A stretch of 64,000 nt of DNA from Glycocaulis profundi (GCA_007050995.1 VJOU01000008.1:62001-126000); one strand, 5' to 3'. Shown: positions 29,389 to 37,802, counted from the first letter of the stretch. Notes: generated by a model from the letters alone, not told the origin. A program made the numbers and translations.

Positions 29389-29860
29389 TGGTCCCCAACC
29401 TTGCCTCTCTCAGCCGCGGTGGTCCGCGGTCAACTCTTTGAATTCCGGGCGCAAATCTCCCGCCGTCGCGAAAGCGTGCGCTTTCGCTCCGTCCCCCGCT
29501 TCGGTCCGTGTGGAGAGGACTTGCGTCTGAGGCCCTAGGTTAGCCGGGCGGGGGATCGAATCAACTTCATTAACCCCCCTGATTCGCCGATTCACAGCTT
29601 GACAGCCGGATTCCCCTGACAGGCCGTAGCCTTGCGCGCTGAACTTTTTTTCAGCCCGTTTCGACGTTCTCAAGGCGTTCGATTTCGACCGCATCCGCAC
29701 AATCTGAGATGTCCCGTTCCGGCACGGGCGGGACATTCGTGCGGGCCTGCGCAGGCAGGCGTGCAGACCTTGGACGGACTCCGGAATCCGGACGTGAAAA
29801 AACGCCCGCGGCGGAGGCCGCGGACGTCTTTAGATTCATCCGGTTAAGGACGGTTTGTCG
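29389..29860. promoter_or_regulatory. 472-bp dnaA upstream region with GANTC cluster
   Basis: No gene is seen between dnaA and rpsT. Seven GANTC sites occur at 29558, 29581, 29589, 29609, 29777, 29784 and 29833, far denser than expected in high-GC DNA (roughly one per 340 bp at 68% GC). In Caulobacter, CcrM methylates GANTC and the methylation state of the dnaA promoter affects its expression. The rpsT terminator lies at the right end. No good DnaA box was found; CTCTCCACA at 29509-29517 (minus strand) matches 7 of 9. Whether the replication origin itself is here is uncertain. Confidence 0.6.
29797..29826 (-). terminator. Rho-independent terminator of rpsT
   Basis: On the minus strand a 10-bp GC-rich stem with one G-T pair (29817-29826 with 29803-29812), a 4-base loop and then six T residues (29797-29802) lie 34 bp past the rpsT stop. 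This is a textbook intrinsic terminator. Confidence 0.88.
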
Positions 29861-30127
29861 TCAGGCCGTCATCGCTTTGACGCGGGCGGCGAGGCGCGAG
29901 ACCTTGCGCGAGCCCGTGTTCTTGTGGACGACGCCCTTGGAGACGGCCCGCATCATTTCGGACTCGGCCGCGCGCAGGGCTTCCTGGGCCTTGGGCTGGT
30001 CGCCGGCGGCGACGGCCAGCTCGACCTTCTTGACGAAGGTGCGCATGCGCGAGCGGCGGGTCTTGTTGATGGCGGTGCGGCGCGCGATCTTGCGCACCAT
30101 CTTTTTCGCCGAGGTCGTATTGGCCAT
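29861..30127 (-). CDS. rpsT: 30S ribosomal protein S20
   Basis: 88 residues, the usual S20 length, starting [13 protein letters not shown] with GGAG upstream of ATG 30127. S20 binds 16S rRNA early in 30S assembly. The basic helical pattern ([22 protein letters not shown]) and the C-terminal [12 protein letters not shown] are conserved. It has its own promoter (TTGACG, 17 bp, TATACG) and an intrinsic terminator, so it is a single-gene unit. The rpsT-dnaA adjacency is common in alphaproteobacteria. Confidence 0.97.
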   Translation of the reverse strand: MANTTSAKKMVRKIARRTAINKTRRSRMRTFVKKVELAVAAGDQPKAQEALRAAESEMMRAVSKGVVHKNTGSRKVSRLAARVKAMTA

Positions 30128-30202
30128 GGAGGCTCCGCAAAAACACGTGTTGGCGTCGGCGCGCGCCCAAGCAGCGGGCTCGCGAAATATCATGAGGCGC
30201 GG

Positions 30203-30231
30203 CGTATAGCTCCACCCCGCGCGGGCGTCAA
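30203..30231 (-). promoter_or_regulatory. rpsT promoter, sigma-70 type
   Basis: Minus-strand TTGACG (30226-30231) and TATACG (30203-30208) are separated by exactly 17 bp, about 75 bp before the rpsT start codon. Both hexamers are close to consensus and stand out in GC-rich surroundings. Confidence 0.65.
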
Positions 30232-30256
30232 CTGCGATGGCTGACTCAGAAGGGCT

Positions 30257-31033
30257 CTAGCGGTGCTTGAAATGCGCCGCCCGCTTGGCCGCGAACGCGG
30301 CCATGCCCTCGGCCTGGTCCTCGGTGGCGAACTGGGAGTGGAAGACCCGCCGCTCGAACCGGATGCCCTCGGTCAGGCCCATCTCATAGGCCATGTTGAT
30401 GGTCTCCTTGGTCATCATGGCGATGGGCAGGGATTTCGAGGCGATGGCCCCGGCGGCTTCCATCGCCACGTCCATCAGATCGTCCACGGGCACGATGCGG
30501 CTGACCAGCCCGGCGCGCTCGGCCTCGTCGGCGGTCATCATCCGGCCCGTCAGGCACAGGTCCATGGCCTTGGCCTTGCCCACCGCGCGGGGAAGGCGCT
30601 GGGTGCCGCCCGCGCCGGGCATGACGCCCAGATTGATTTCCGGCTGGCCGAACTTGGCGTTCTCGGCGGCGATGATGAAGTCGCACATCATCGCGATCTC
30701 GCAGCCGCCGCCCAGGGCATAGCCCGCCACCGCGGCGATGATCGGCTTGCGGAAGCGCGCCACGGACTCCCAGGTCTTCTCGAACGGATCGTTCAGATAG
30801 AGCCCGACGAAGTCCTTGTCCTGCAGCTCCTTGATGTCGGCGCCGGCCGCGAAGGCCTTCGCCGAGCCGGTCAGGACCACGCAGCCGATGGCATCGTCCG
30901 CCTCGAAGGCCGCCAGCGCGCCGGCAAGCTCGGTGGTCAGCTCGTCGGAGAGCGCGTTGAGCGCCTTGGGGCGGTCCAGGGTGATGACGCCCACCCGGCC
31001 GTCGGTCTTGGTCTGGATCGTCTTGTAGGCCAT
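30257..31033 (-). CDS. Enoyl-CoA hydratase
   Basis: 258 residues of crotonase fold that adds water to trans-2-enoyl-CoA in fatty-acid beta-oxidation. The oxyanion loop [10 protein letters not shown] and both catalytic glutamates are seen, in [12 protein letters not shown] and [20 protein letters not shown]. Length is normal. ATG 31033 has GGGAGG upstream; the longer frame to 31066 adds only Arg-rich residues. It lies between rpsT and the TraB/GumN gene, all leftward. Specific acyl chain length cannot be told. Confidence 0.94.
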   Translation of the reverse strand: MAYKTIQTKTDGRVGVITLDRPKALNALSDELTTELAGALAAFEADDAIGCVVLTGSAKAFAAGADIKELQDKDFVGLYLNDPFEKTWESVARFRKPIIAAVAGYALGGGCEIAMMCDFIIAAENAKFGQPEINLGVMPGAGGTQRLPRAVGKAKAMDLCLTGRMMTADEAERAGLVSRIVPVDDLMDVAMEAAGAIASKSLPIAMMTKETINMAYEMGLTEGIRFERRVFHSQFATEDQAEGMAAFAAKRAAHFKHR

Positions 31034-31105
31034 CGGGCCCTCCCGCTTTCTGCGCGCCATTGGCATCGGCGCGACGGTGCAGATTCAGCGGCGGTGAATA
31101 CATCA

Positions 31106-31138
31106 AGCCCGCGCCGGGGTCGACACCCGGCGCGGGCT
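31106..31138 (-). terminator. Perfect 13-bp stem-loop after the TraB/GumN gene
   Basis: Positions 31106-31118 pair perfectly with 31126-31138 around the 7-base loop gtcgaca, 23 bp past the stop of the leftward TraB/GumN gene. There is no T run, so it may act in mRNA stability or bidirectional termination. Confidence 0.6.
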
Positions 31139-31161
31139 CATCATGCAGTCCGGGTATGCGT

Positions 31162-32082
31162 CTATTGGCGGACGGCCTCGAAGCCTTCGGCCTCCAGCAT
31201 GGCGATCACGCTGTCGTCTCCAACCAGATGGCCCGCGCCGACGGCCACGAAATGCGTGCCGCCTTCGGCGATCATGGCCTGGATGTCGGGGATCCAGGCG
31301 CGGTTGCGGTTGACGATGATGGCGTCATAGACCTCGGGCGCCTCGTCGCGCATGTCCGAGTTGATCGCCGCGTCCAGCGCGCTCAGATCGCCGGTGGCCC
31401 AGCCCTCGACCATCGTTTCGAGCTGGGCGGGCAGCTCGGCCATGTCGCGCAGGCCCTGGGCCAGCATCTCCACCTGCACGTCTTCAGGCAGGTCGGCGAA
31501 GAAGCCCAGCTGCTGCTCGGGGGTCTCGAAATAACGGAAATCCTTGCCCGCGGCCCGGGCCTCGGCGTTCAGCACCGCTTCCACGCCCGCGGTGGGGTCG
31601 AAGCCCAGCTGCTGGATCTGGCTCACCGCCAGCATGAGACCGGCCAGCCAGGGGCGCATGGGCTCCAGCGCGGCGGGCGAGGCGCCAACGGTGGGCGCGA
31701 CTTCGGCCAGCAGGGCGTTGGTCTCGTCATCGAGCAGCGAGGACAGCGTCACGCCCTGCGGGTTCAGACCCAGGCGCGGGATGAGCGCGCCCATCTCCTG
31801 CTGGGCTTCGGGGCTGTGCGCATCGACCTCGAACCAGACGGTGTCCGCGTCCGTCATCGCTTCGGTCACCGCATCGGTGCGCCAGTCCAGCTCGGGCGGC
31901 AGCAGGTGGAAGGTGCCGAACAGCCAGACGGTCGCACCGTCCTGCTCGACCTTCCACAAAGCCGGGTCGGCTTGAATCGCGGCATAGTCCTGGGCGTGGG
32001 CCTGCCCGGAGGGCGCCATGACGGGCGCGGCCAGGAAGGCGACCGCGAGCATCGCGGCGGAGGCGGCGAGTTTCTTCAGCAT
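31162..32082 (-). CDS. TraB/GumN family secreted protein
   Basis: 306 residues with a signal peptide (cleavage near GQAHAQ, residue 31). Family features are WLFGTFHLLPPE near the N-terminus, NRNRAWIPDI and the C-terminal HFVAVGAGHLVGDDSV, where two histidines and an Arg pair resemble Tiki/TraB metalloprotease sites. Members in bacteria are mostly unstudied; some relatives cut pheromones or Wnt proteins. The periplasmic location is inferred from the signal sequence. A candidate promoter and a repeated GCTTTACA motif lie in the 146 bp before the start. Confidence 0.85.
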   Translation of the reverse strand: MLKKLAASAAMLAVAFLAAPVMAPSGQAHAQDYAAIQADPALWKVEQDGATVWLFGTFHLLPPELDWRTDAVTEAMTDADTVWFEVDAHSPEAQQEMGALIPRLGLNPQGVTLSSLLDDETNALLAEVAPTVGASPAALEPMRPWLAGLMLAVSQIQQLGFDPTAGVEAVLNAEARAAGKDFRYFETPEQQLGFFADLPEDVQVEMLAQGLRDMAELPAQLETMVEGWATGDLSALDAAINSDMRDEAPEVYDAIIVNRNRAWIPDIQAMIAEGGTHFVAVGAGHLVGDDSVIAMLEAEGFEAVRQ

Positions 32083-32228
32083 GGCAGTCAGTGTCCTTGT
32101 CTGCGCCGCCCGGCGGGCGGCGGTGTCGGCGTCATCGGATCAGGCGGCCGCGCCGCCCAAGGTGTCAATGTCGCTTTACATAAACGCGCTGGGCCGAGGC
32201 GTCAAGCGAGCTTTACAAAACTTCCTCC

Positions 32229-33092
32229 TCACCGCTGGCAGCCGGGGCAGTGGAAGCTGGACCGCGCCTGCTGGACGGTTCGGATCACCGTTCCGCCGCA
32301 GTCCGGCGTCCGGCACGCCTCCCCCTCGCGGCCATAGACGTCGAACCGGTGCTGGAAATAACCCATCGCCCCGTCCGCGCCCGCATAGTCGCGCAAGGTC
32401 GAGCCCCCTGCTTCGATGGCCTCGGCGATCACCGCGCGGACCGCGTGGGCCAGCCGCTCGGCCCGCGCGCCGGGAATGGTGGCCGCGATCCGTTTCGGGC
32501 TGATCCGCGCCCGCCACAGCGCCTCGCAGACATAGATGTTGCCCAGCCCGGCGACGACCTTCTGGTCGAGCAGCGCGGCCTTGATCGAGCTGCGCCGGCC
32601 CTTCAGCGCCGCGTCCAGATGCGCGCCGGAGAACGCGTTCGAGCCCGGCTCAGGGCCGAGGCTGGCCAGGAAGGGCTGGGCGTCCTCGGCCTCGGTGGGG
32701 AAGAGCGTCATGAAGCCGAACCGGCGCGGATCGTTGTAGGTGACGGTGGCGCCGCCCTCCATCTCGAACACGGCGTGGTCGTGGGCCGGATTGGCGGCGG
32801 GGGCATAGACGAAATCGCCCGGCTGGCGGGACAGGTCGTCAGCCTCGATGGAGAACCGCCCGCTCATCCCCAGATGCATCAGCAGGGTCTCGCCAGAGCC
32901 CAGCCGCGCCAGCAGATATTTCGCCCGCCGGTCCAGCCGTTCCACCCGCGTGCCCGACAGGCGCTCGGCGAAACGCTCGGGAAAGGGAAAGCGCAGATCG
33001 GCCCGGTTGGCGCGGGCGGCCAGAATGCGGCGACCCTCCATGGCGGGGGTCAGCCCGCGGCGCACGGTCTCGACTTCAGGCAGCTCAGGCAT
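32229..33092 (-). CDS. mutM: Formamidopyrimidine-DNA glycosylase
   Basis: 287 residues. The N-terminal catalytic proline and glutamates ([14 protein letters not shown]) are intact after Met removal. The enzyme excises 8-oxoguanine and Fapy lesions and nicks the strand. Later motifs are [16 protein letters not shown] and the zinc finger C-X2-C...C-X2-C near the end ([14 protein letters not shown]). The start is ATG 33092, giving the obligatory PELPE terminus. It diverges from the lipoprotein gene, forming the boundary between the leftward replication side and the rightward ubi/coa side. Confidence 0.97.
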   Translation of the reverse strand: MPELPEVETVRRGLTPAMEGRRILAARANRADLRFPFPERFAERLSGTRVERLDRRAKYLLARLGSGETLLMHLGMSGRFSIEADDLSRQPGDFVYAPAANPAHDHAVFEMEGGATVTYNDPRRFGFMTLFPTEAEDAQPFLASLGPEPGSNAFSGAHLDAALKGRRSSIKAALLDQKVVAGLGNIYVCEALWRARISPKRIAATIPGARAERLAHAVRAVIAEAIEAGGSTLRDYAGADGAMGYFQHRFDVYGREGEACRTPDCGGTVIRTVQQARSSFHCPGCQR

Positions 33093-33246
33093 GACGGCTC
33101 CGGCGGGGCGGGAGGCTGGGCGTGAGACGGTGAGATAAGCCATCCCGCCGCCCCGCGCGAGGGGTTCGCGAACCGGCCGAGGCGCTGATACGTTATTCAT
33201 GCATCGCGAGGGAGCGTTCTCCTGCGCGCACCTGAAAGGCCCGCCC

Positions 33247-33915
33247 ATGATGATCCGCCCGTCCGCGCTCGCCATCGCCGCTTCGCTCCTCGCTCTGTCC
33301 GCCTGCGGGCCTGACGACGCGGACGCGCCGGTGGAAGTTCGCGGCGAGCTGGCTTTCGAGGCCGACGGGCTGGACACGGACGTGTTCGCGGTGGTCGAGC
33401 TGGCCGACGCCTCCGACCCCGAGGCGCCCCAGGCCGGGTTCGCCCGGATCGAGATCGCGGGCGCGGACAGCCCCGTCGCCTTCTCCTTCCAGGCCGACCC
33501 CGCGCAGATCGACCCCGACGCGTCCTACGCGGTGACCGCGGCGGCCTTTTCAGGCAGCGAGCCGGTGCTGCTGAGCGATCCCGTGCCCGTGGACGTCTCT
33601 CAACGCCCCATCGAGGCGGGCACGGTCGCGCTCGCGCCCCTCATCATAGAAGACGGGCTGGAGGGCGGCGGGCAGGAAGGCCCCGCCGACGCCGTCTATC
33701 AGTGCGGCGACATCCCCGTGATCGTGGAGTTTGACGGGCAGGGCGGCGCCACCCTGTATCATGCCGAGGACGAATTCGCCCTGAGGCGCACTGAAGAGAG
33801 CGGGGCGCGGTACGCGCTGGAAGACGACCCCTCCACCTTCCTTGAAGACCGCGGCGGCGAGGCCGTCATCGAGGTCGGCGGCGAGTCCCTGGGCCAGTGC
33901 CTGCGCTTCTTCTGA
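33247..33915 (+). CDS. Lipoprotein with YbaY-like and MliC-like domains
   Basis: 222 residues with a lipobox LSAC at about residue 20. Residues 30-130 resemble the YbaY/YscW beta-sandwich ([35 protein letters not shown]). Residues 155-222 resemble MliC, the lysozyme-inhibitor lipoprotein fold: [12 protein letters not shown], then SGARYAL and a final [14 protein letters not shown] cysteine. Such a protein could shield peptidoglycan from lysozyme at the outer membrane. The domain calls are by eye. The start is ATG 33247 (adjacent ATG at 33250). It lies divergent to mutM and upstream of ubiE. Confidence 0.75.
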   Translation: MMIRPSALAIAASLLALSACGPDDADAPVEVRGELAFEADGLDTDVFAVVELADASDPEAPQAGFARIEIAGADSPVAFSFQADPAQIDPDASYAVTAAAFSGSEPVLLSDPVPVDVSQRPIEAGTVALAPLIIEDGLEGGGQEGPADAVYQCGDIPVIVEFDGQGGATLYHAEDEFALRRTEESGARYALEDDPSTFLEDRGGEAVIEVGGESLGQCLRFF

Positions 33916-34003
33916 GAGGGCCGCTGAGCGGCGTGCAGTCAAATCGCCGCGCCCGGCGCCGCGCCGCTTCCAGCCCGGCGCGCGCGCGTCTATGGTCCGC
34001 GCC

Positions 34004-34795
34004 ATGACCGGCACACGCTCCGATACCCGCCCAGAATCCCGCTTCGAGACGACCTCCTTCGGTTTCCGCGAGGTGGCCCGCGAAGACAAGCAGGGGCTTG
34101 TGCGCGACGTGTTCGACCGCTCCGCGCGGCGCTACGACCTGATGAACGATCTGATGAGCCTCGGCATCCACCGGGTCTGGAAAGACATCGTCATCACCCG
34201 CGCCAGTCCCCGGCCCGGAGAGCGTCTGATCGACGTGGCGGGCGGCACGGGCGATCTGGCCCGCGCCTTCCTCGACCGGGCGAAGACGCGCAGCCCCCGC
34301 GGGGGCGGCGCGCCCGCCGAAGCGGTCGTGGCCGACATCAACTATGAGATGATGCGCGCGGGCCGCAGACGCGGCGAGGCTCAGGGGCTGGACTGGGTGT
34401 GCGCGAACGCCGAACACCTGCCGTTCGCCGACGCCAGCGCGGACTGCGTCATCATCGGGTTCGGCATCCGCAACGTCACCGACCGCGCCGCGGCCCTGTC
34501 GGAGATGCGCCGGGTGCTCAAGCCGGGCGGGCGTTTCCTGTGCCTGGAGTTCTCCCGTCCCGTGAACCGGGCCATCGGGCGCGTCTATGACGCGTGGAGC
34601 TTCAACGCGATCCCCGAGCTGGGCCGCCTGATCGCGAAGGACCGCGACAGCTATCAGTATCTGGTGGAATCCATCCGCCGCTTCCCTCATCAGGAGGCCT
34701 TCGCCGCCGAGATGGAGGCCGCGGGCTTTTCGAACGTGAAGGTCCAGAACCTGTCGGGCGGCATCGCCGCGCTGCACACGGGCTGGACGCTGTGA
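34004..34795 (+). CDS. ubiE: Ubiquinone/menaquinone biosynthesis C-methyltransferase
   Basis: 263 residues, SAM-dependent. It C-methylates the ring in ubiquinone synthesis. Motif I VAGGTGDLARAF and the UbiE signatures YDLMNDLMSLGIHRVWK and FGIRNVTDR are conserved, and the end is GGIAALHTGWTL. I used ATG 34004; ATG 33992 is four codons earlier. In Caulobacter-type genomes mutM, ubiE, ubiB and coaBC lie in this order, as here. A small ORF follows at 34807. Confidence 0.96.
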   Translation: MTGTRSDTRPESRFETTSFGFREVAREDKQGLVRDVFDRSARRYDLMNDLMSLGIHRVWKDIVITRASPRPGERLIDVAGGTGDLARAFLDRAKTRSPRGGGAPAEAVVADINYEMMRAGRRRGEAQGLDWVCANAEHLPFADASADCVIIGFGIRNVTDRAAALSEMRRVLKPGGRFLCLEFSRPVNRAIGRVYDAWSFNAIPELGRLIAKDRDSYQYLVESIRRFPHQEAFAAEMEAAGFSNVKVQNLSGGIAALHTGWTL

Positions 34796-34806
34796 AGGGG
34801 GTCGCC

Positions 34807-34944
34807 ATGACCGGCTACGAACGCAGACTCTGGACGGCGCTCGGCGTGGTGGCGGTCCTGTTCGTGTGCGGCGCGGCCGCTTACCAGGCGGGCTATGGCG
34901 AAGGCCGTGAGCGCGCGCTCGCCGTCAACGTCTCCGCGCCCTGA
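34807..34944 (+). CDS. 45-residue single-helix membrane ORF between ubiE and ubiB
   Basis: The frame starts at ATG 34807, 11 bp after the ubiE stop, with AAGGGGG at ideal distance. The product has one hydrophobic helix (LWTALGVVAVLFVCGAAAYQAG, residues 8-29) and a short charged tail. It fits between ubiE and ubiB with no overlap, so co-expression in the ubiquinone operon is likely. No family was recognised. Small size and lack of comparison keep confidence moderate. Confidence 0.6.
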   Translation: MTGYERRLWTALGVVAVLFVCGAAAYQAGYGEGRERALAVNVSAP

Positions 34945-34955
34945 ATCTGCCAGCC

Positions 34956-36497
34956 ATGTTCAGGACACTCGCCTCCCTCGCCCGACTGGCGCGCGCCGCA
35001 TGGACGCTGGCGCGCCATGACGCGATCTTTCCGGCCGAATACCAGGCGGCCTTTCCCGCCTCGGCGCGGACGATGGGCCGGCTGGCGCGGCTGATCGCGA
35101 TCCGGGACCGGGCGAAAAATCCCGGCGAGCGGCTGGCCAACGCGCTGGAAAAGCTCGGCCCCTCCTATGTGAAGTTCGGACAGGTTCTGGCCACCCGCGC
35201 GGACGTGATCGGCGCGGATTTCGCCCGCGGCCTCGCCCGCCTGCAGGACAAGATGGCGCCCTTTCCCGACGCGCTGGCGCGCAAAACGCTGGAAGCGGAG
35301 CTGGGCGCGCCGGTGGAGGCGCATTTCTCCAGCTTCGGCGGGCCGGTGGCCGCCGCCTCCATCGCCCAGGTCCACCGCGCGACCACGCTGGACGGGCGCG
35401 AGGTGGCGGTGAAGATCCTGCGCCCGGACATCGACCGGCGCATCGCCAGGGACATCGACGCCCTGCGGCTCGGCGCGAAGATGGCCGAGGGCCTGTTCCC
35501 CACCTCGCGGCGGATGGAGCCCAAGGCCTTCGTGGAGACGGTGGCCCGCTCGCTCACGCTGGAGCTCGACCTGCGGCTGGAGGCGGCGTCCGCCAGCGAG
35601 CTGACCGAGGCGGCGGTGGCGGCGGAGAATTTCTTCATCCCCGAGATCGACTGGGTGCGCACCACACGCCGGGTGATGACCTCCCAGTGGATCGACGCGA
35701 TCCCGCTGAGCGACATGGCCGCCATCGACGCGGCGGGCATCGACAAGGTCAAGCTGGCCGGGGACCTGACCGACGCCTTCCTGACCACCGCGCTGGAACG
35801 CGGCGTGTTCCACGCCGACATGCATGCGGGCAATCTGTTCGTGGACAGCGACGGCAAGCTGTGGGCGGTCGATTTCGGCATCATGGGCCGGCTGGAAGCC
35901 GCCGAGCGGCGCTATCTGGCCGTCATCCTGCATGGCTTCCTGACCCGCGATTACGACCGCGCCGCCGAGGCGCATTTCGAGGCGGGCTATGTGCCGGGCC
36001 TTCATTCGAAGGCCGATTTCGCCAGCGCCCTGCGCGCGGTGGCCGAGCCCATCTTCGGCAAGACCGCCGATCAGGTGCCCATGAGCCGGGTCCTGCTGCA
36101 GCTGTTCGAGATCACCGACCTGTTCGACATGCGCCTGCAGCCCCAGCTCATACTGCTGCAGAAGACCATGGTGCAGGCCGAGGGCGTGTGCCGCTCGCTC
36201 TCGCCCCAGCACAACATGTGGAAGGCCGCCGCCCCCGCCGTCGAGCGCTTCATGCGCCGCGAGCTGGGACCGGAAGGCATCGCGCGCGACGTGCTGGAAG
36301 ACCTGGCCCGCCTGCGCGACGCGGTGCGCAACCTGCCCCGGACGCTGGACAATCTCGAAGCCGCCGCCGTCGCGATCCAGACCCGCGAGCTGGAGGGGGA
36401 CCGCCCCCGCCGCGCCCCCGGCGTGTGGACCGGCATCGCGCTGGTCCTGATCGCCGCCGCGGCGGGCGCTGGGGCGGCGTGGATGGTCGCGGGTTGA
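34956..36497 (+). CDS. ubiB: UbiB-type atypical kinase/ATPase for ubiquinone biosynthesis
   Basis: 513 residues, ABC1/ADCK family, needed for coenzyme Q synthesis. The KxGQ motif (KFGQVLATRAD), the Ala-rich loop AAASIAQVH, the catalytic lysine in VAVKIL and the HADMHAGNLFVD and DFGIMG motifs are all present. The C-terminal helix (IALVLIAAAAGAGAAWMV) anchors it in the inner membrane. The stop at 36495-36497 overlaps the -35 box of the toxin-antitoxin promoter that follows. The original order ubiB - coaBC is interrupted by that TA cassette. Confidence 0.96.
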   Translation: MFRTLASLARLARAAWTLARHDAIFPAEYQAAFPASARTMGRLARLIAIRDRAKNPGERLANALEKLGPSYVKFGQVLATRADVIGADFARGLARLQDKMAPFPDALARKTLEAELGAPVEAHFSSFGGPVAAASIAQVHRATTLDGREVAVKILRPDIDRRIARDIDALRLGAKMAEGLFPTSRRMEPKAFVETVARSLTLELDLRLEAASASELTEAAVAAENFFIPEIDWVRTTRRVMTSQWIDAIPLSDMAAIDAAGIDKVKLAGDLTDAFLTTALERGVFHADMHAGNLFVDSDGKLWAVDFGIMGRLEAAERRYLAVILHGFLTRDYDRAAEAHFEAGYVPGLHSKADFASALRAVAEPIFGKTADQVPMSRVLLQLFEITDLFDMRLQPQLILLQKTMVQAEGVCRSLSPQHNMWKAAAPAVERFMRRELGPEGIARDVLEDLARLRDAVRNLPRTLDNLEAAAVAIQTRELEGDRPRRAPGVWTGIALVLIAAAAGAGAAWMVAG

Positions 36498-36522
36498 TTG
36501 TAAGCACGTGAGTGCTTATATT
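36494..36522 (+). promoter_or_regulatory. Toxin-antitoxin promoter, sigma-70 type
   Basis: TTGATT at 36494-36499 and TATATT at 36517-36522, with a 17-bp spacer. The palindrome at 36501-36518 fills the spacer and touches the -10. The start of transcription would fall near 36529, just before the GGAGG site at 36531-36535. Confidence 0.68.
36501..36518. promoter_or_regulatory. Palindromic operator of the TA module
   Basis: TAAGCAC (36501-36507) and GTGCTTA (36512-36518) form a perfect 7-bp inverted repeat around GTGA. Its position between the -35 and -10 boxes suits autorepression by the AbrB-like antitoxin, a common TA feature. Binding is inferred, not shown. Confidence 0.6.
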
Positions 36523-36540
36523 GGCGGCCTGGAGGATGCC

Positions 36541-36792
36541 ATGCGCCACGATGACGCGAAGACATTCATGGAGAAGAAGCGCCTTCGCCGGACTGGCAAC
36601 AGCACGGGCGTGACCCTCACCCGCGGGGCCCTCGACGCTGCCGGTTTCTCCGAGGATGAAGCCGTCACGGTGACCGCCACCCGCGGCAAGGTGGTCATCA
36701 CTCCGGAGGGCGGCGCTTACGACCGCACCGTCGAAGCGGGCCGGGCTGCGCTTGAGCAGTATCGCTACGCGTTCGAAAAGCTGGGCGAGTGA
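36541..36792 (+). CDS. AbrB/MazE-like antitoxin
   Basis: 83 residues from ATG 36541, which has GGAGG five bases upstream; a GTG at 36508 lies inside the operator and is not used. Residues 12-55 form the SpoVT-AbrB swapped-hairpin DNA-binding domain (KKRLRRTGNSTGVTLTRGAL, then VTVTATRGKVVITP). The C-terminal helix (TVEAGRAALEQYRYAFEKL) probably covers the toxin. It ends with a GTGA overlap onto the toxin gene. The antitoxin would bind its own promoter palindrome and neutralise Doc. Confidence 0.85.
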   Translation: MRHDDAKTFMEKKRLRRTGNSTGVTLTRGALDAAGFSEDEAVTVTATRGKVVITPEGGAYDRTVEAGRAALEQYRYAFEKLGE

Positions 36793-37193
36793 GCGTCAGG
36801 CTGCCCGACTATGACGGCTTCCGTGATGCGGTCGCCCTGATTCTCGAAGACAGCACCGGAACGCGCTTCGCGTATCGCGACGAAGCCCTGATGCAGTCCG
36901 CTTTCGCGCGCCCGTCAAATCTGCTGGCCTATGACCCTCAAGCGGACGCCTTTGCCGCAGCGGCCTCGATGGCCTACGGCGTGGGTCGCAATCACGCTCT
37001 GGTGGACGGGAACAAGCGGGCGGCCGCAGCCGCGCTGATGATCACCTTGATGCTCAATGGCTGGCGGCTCGACGCCTCTCAGCGCTTGGTCATCGACACC
37101 TTCACGGCGCTGGCCGAGGGGGCTCTGGATGAGGCCGGTCTGGCGGAATGGGCGCGGGCCAATGCTGTATCCGACGCGCGGTTCACCCCTTAG
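36789..37193 (+). CDS. Doc/Fic family toxin (death-on-curing)
   Basis: 134 residues, GTG start coupled to the antitoxin stop. The Fic-core motif is HALVDGNKR at residues 69-77, the Doc-like ANKR form rather than the Fic GNGR form, preceded by a helix with SMAYGVGRN. Doc phosphorylates EF-Tu and stops translation; canonical Doc reads HxFxxANKR, so Leu and Gly at positions 3 and 6 are variants. The C-terminal half is helical, with a TFTALAEG turn. Downstream, coaC starts 69 bp later. Confidence 0.85.
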   Translation: MSVRLPDYDGFRDAVALILEDSTGTRFAYRDEALMQSAFARPSNLLAYDPQADAFAAAASMAYGVGRNHALVDGNKRAAAAALMITLMLNGWRLDASQRLVIDTFTALAEGALDEAGLAEWARANAVSDARFTP

Positions 37194-37262
37194 CGCCCGG
37201 TCTCGACCTGCCCCATATGACCCGCTAGGACTTCGTCCCGTGACAGCGCAAGGAACGCGCCC

Positions 37263-37802
37263 ATGACCGGCAAACGCATTCTCCTCATCATCGGCGGCGG
37301 CATCGCGGCCTATAAATCGCTCGAGCTGATCCGCGAGCTCAAGCGGCGCTCGGTCGGCACGCGGGCGATCCTGACCGAGGCGGGCAAGAAGTTCGTCACG
37401 CCCATGAGCGTGGCCGCGCTGTCTGGCGAAAAGGTTCATGACGACCTGTTCTCGCTGACCGACGAGGTGGAGATGGGCCATATCGAGCTGTCGCGCTCGG
37501 CGGACCTCGTGGTGGTCGCGCCCGCCACCGCAGACCTGATGGCGCGGCACGCCCACGGCATCTGCGACGACCTCGCCACCACCGCCCTGCTCGCCACCGA
37601 CAAGCCGGTCCTGATGGCGCCCGCCATGAACGTGCGCATGTGGCAGCACCCGGCGACCCAGGCCAATCTGGAGCTCCTCAGATCGCGCGGGGTCAGCTTC
37701 GTCGATCCCGATGATGGCGAGATGGCGTGCGGGGAGTTCGGACCCGGACGGCTGGCCGAGCCGGTCCGCATCGCGGACGCGATTGAGGCCGCGCTGACGT
37801 GA
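37263..37802 (+). CDS. coaC: Phosphopantothenoylcysteine decarboxylase domain as a separate protein
   Basis: 179 residues equal to the N-terminal half of CoaBC/Dfp. It decarboxylates phosphopantothenoylcysteine using FMN. Seen: GGGIAAYKS, active-site His in EMGHIELSRSADL, PAMNVRMW and the substrate clamp ACGEFGPGRLAEP. In most bacteria this is fused to CoaB in a protein of about 400 residues. Here it ends at TGA 37800-37802, overlapping the GTG of coaB in another frame. RBS AAGGA lies nine bases upstream of ATG 37263. Confidence 0.93.
   Translation: MTGKRILLIIGGGIAAYKSLELIRELKRRSVGTRAILTEAGKKFVTPMSVAALSGEKVHDDLFSLTDEVEMGHIELSRSADLVVVAPATADLMARHAHGICDDLATTALLATDKPVLMAPAMNVRMWQHPATQANLELLRSRGVSFVDPDDGEMACGEFGPGRLAEPVRIADAIEAALT

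Noticed and set aside
29389-29860. Replication origin at the dnaA upstream region
   Set aside because: Apart from the GANTC cluster there is no set of DnaA boxes; the best match is 7 of 9, so I did not call an origin.
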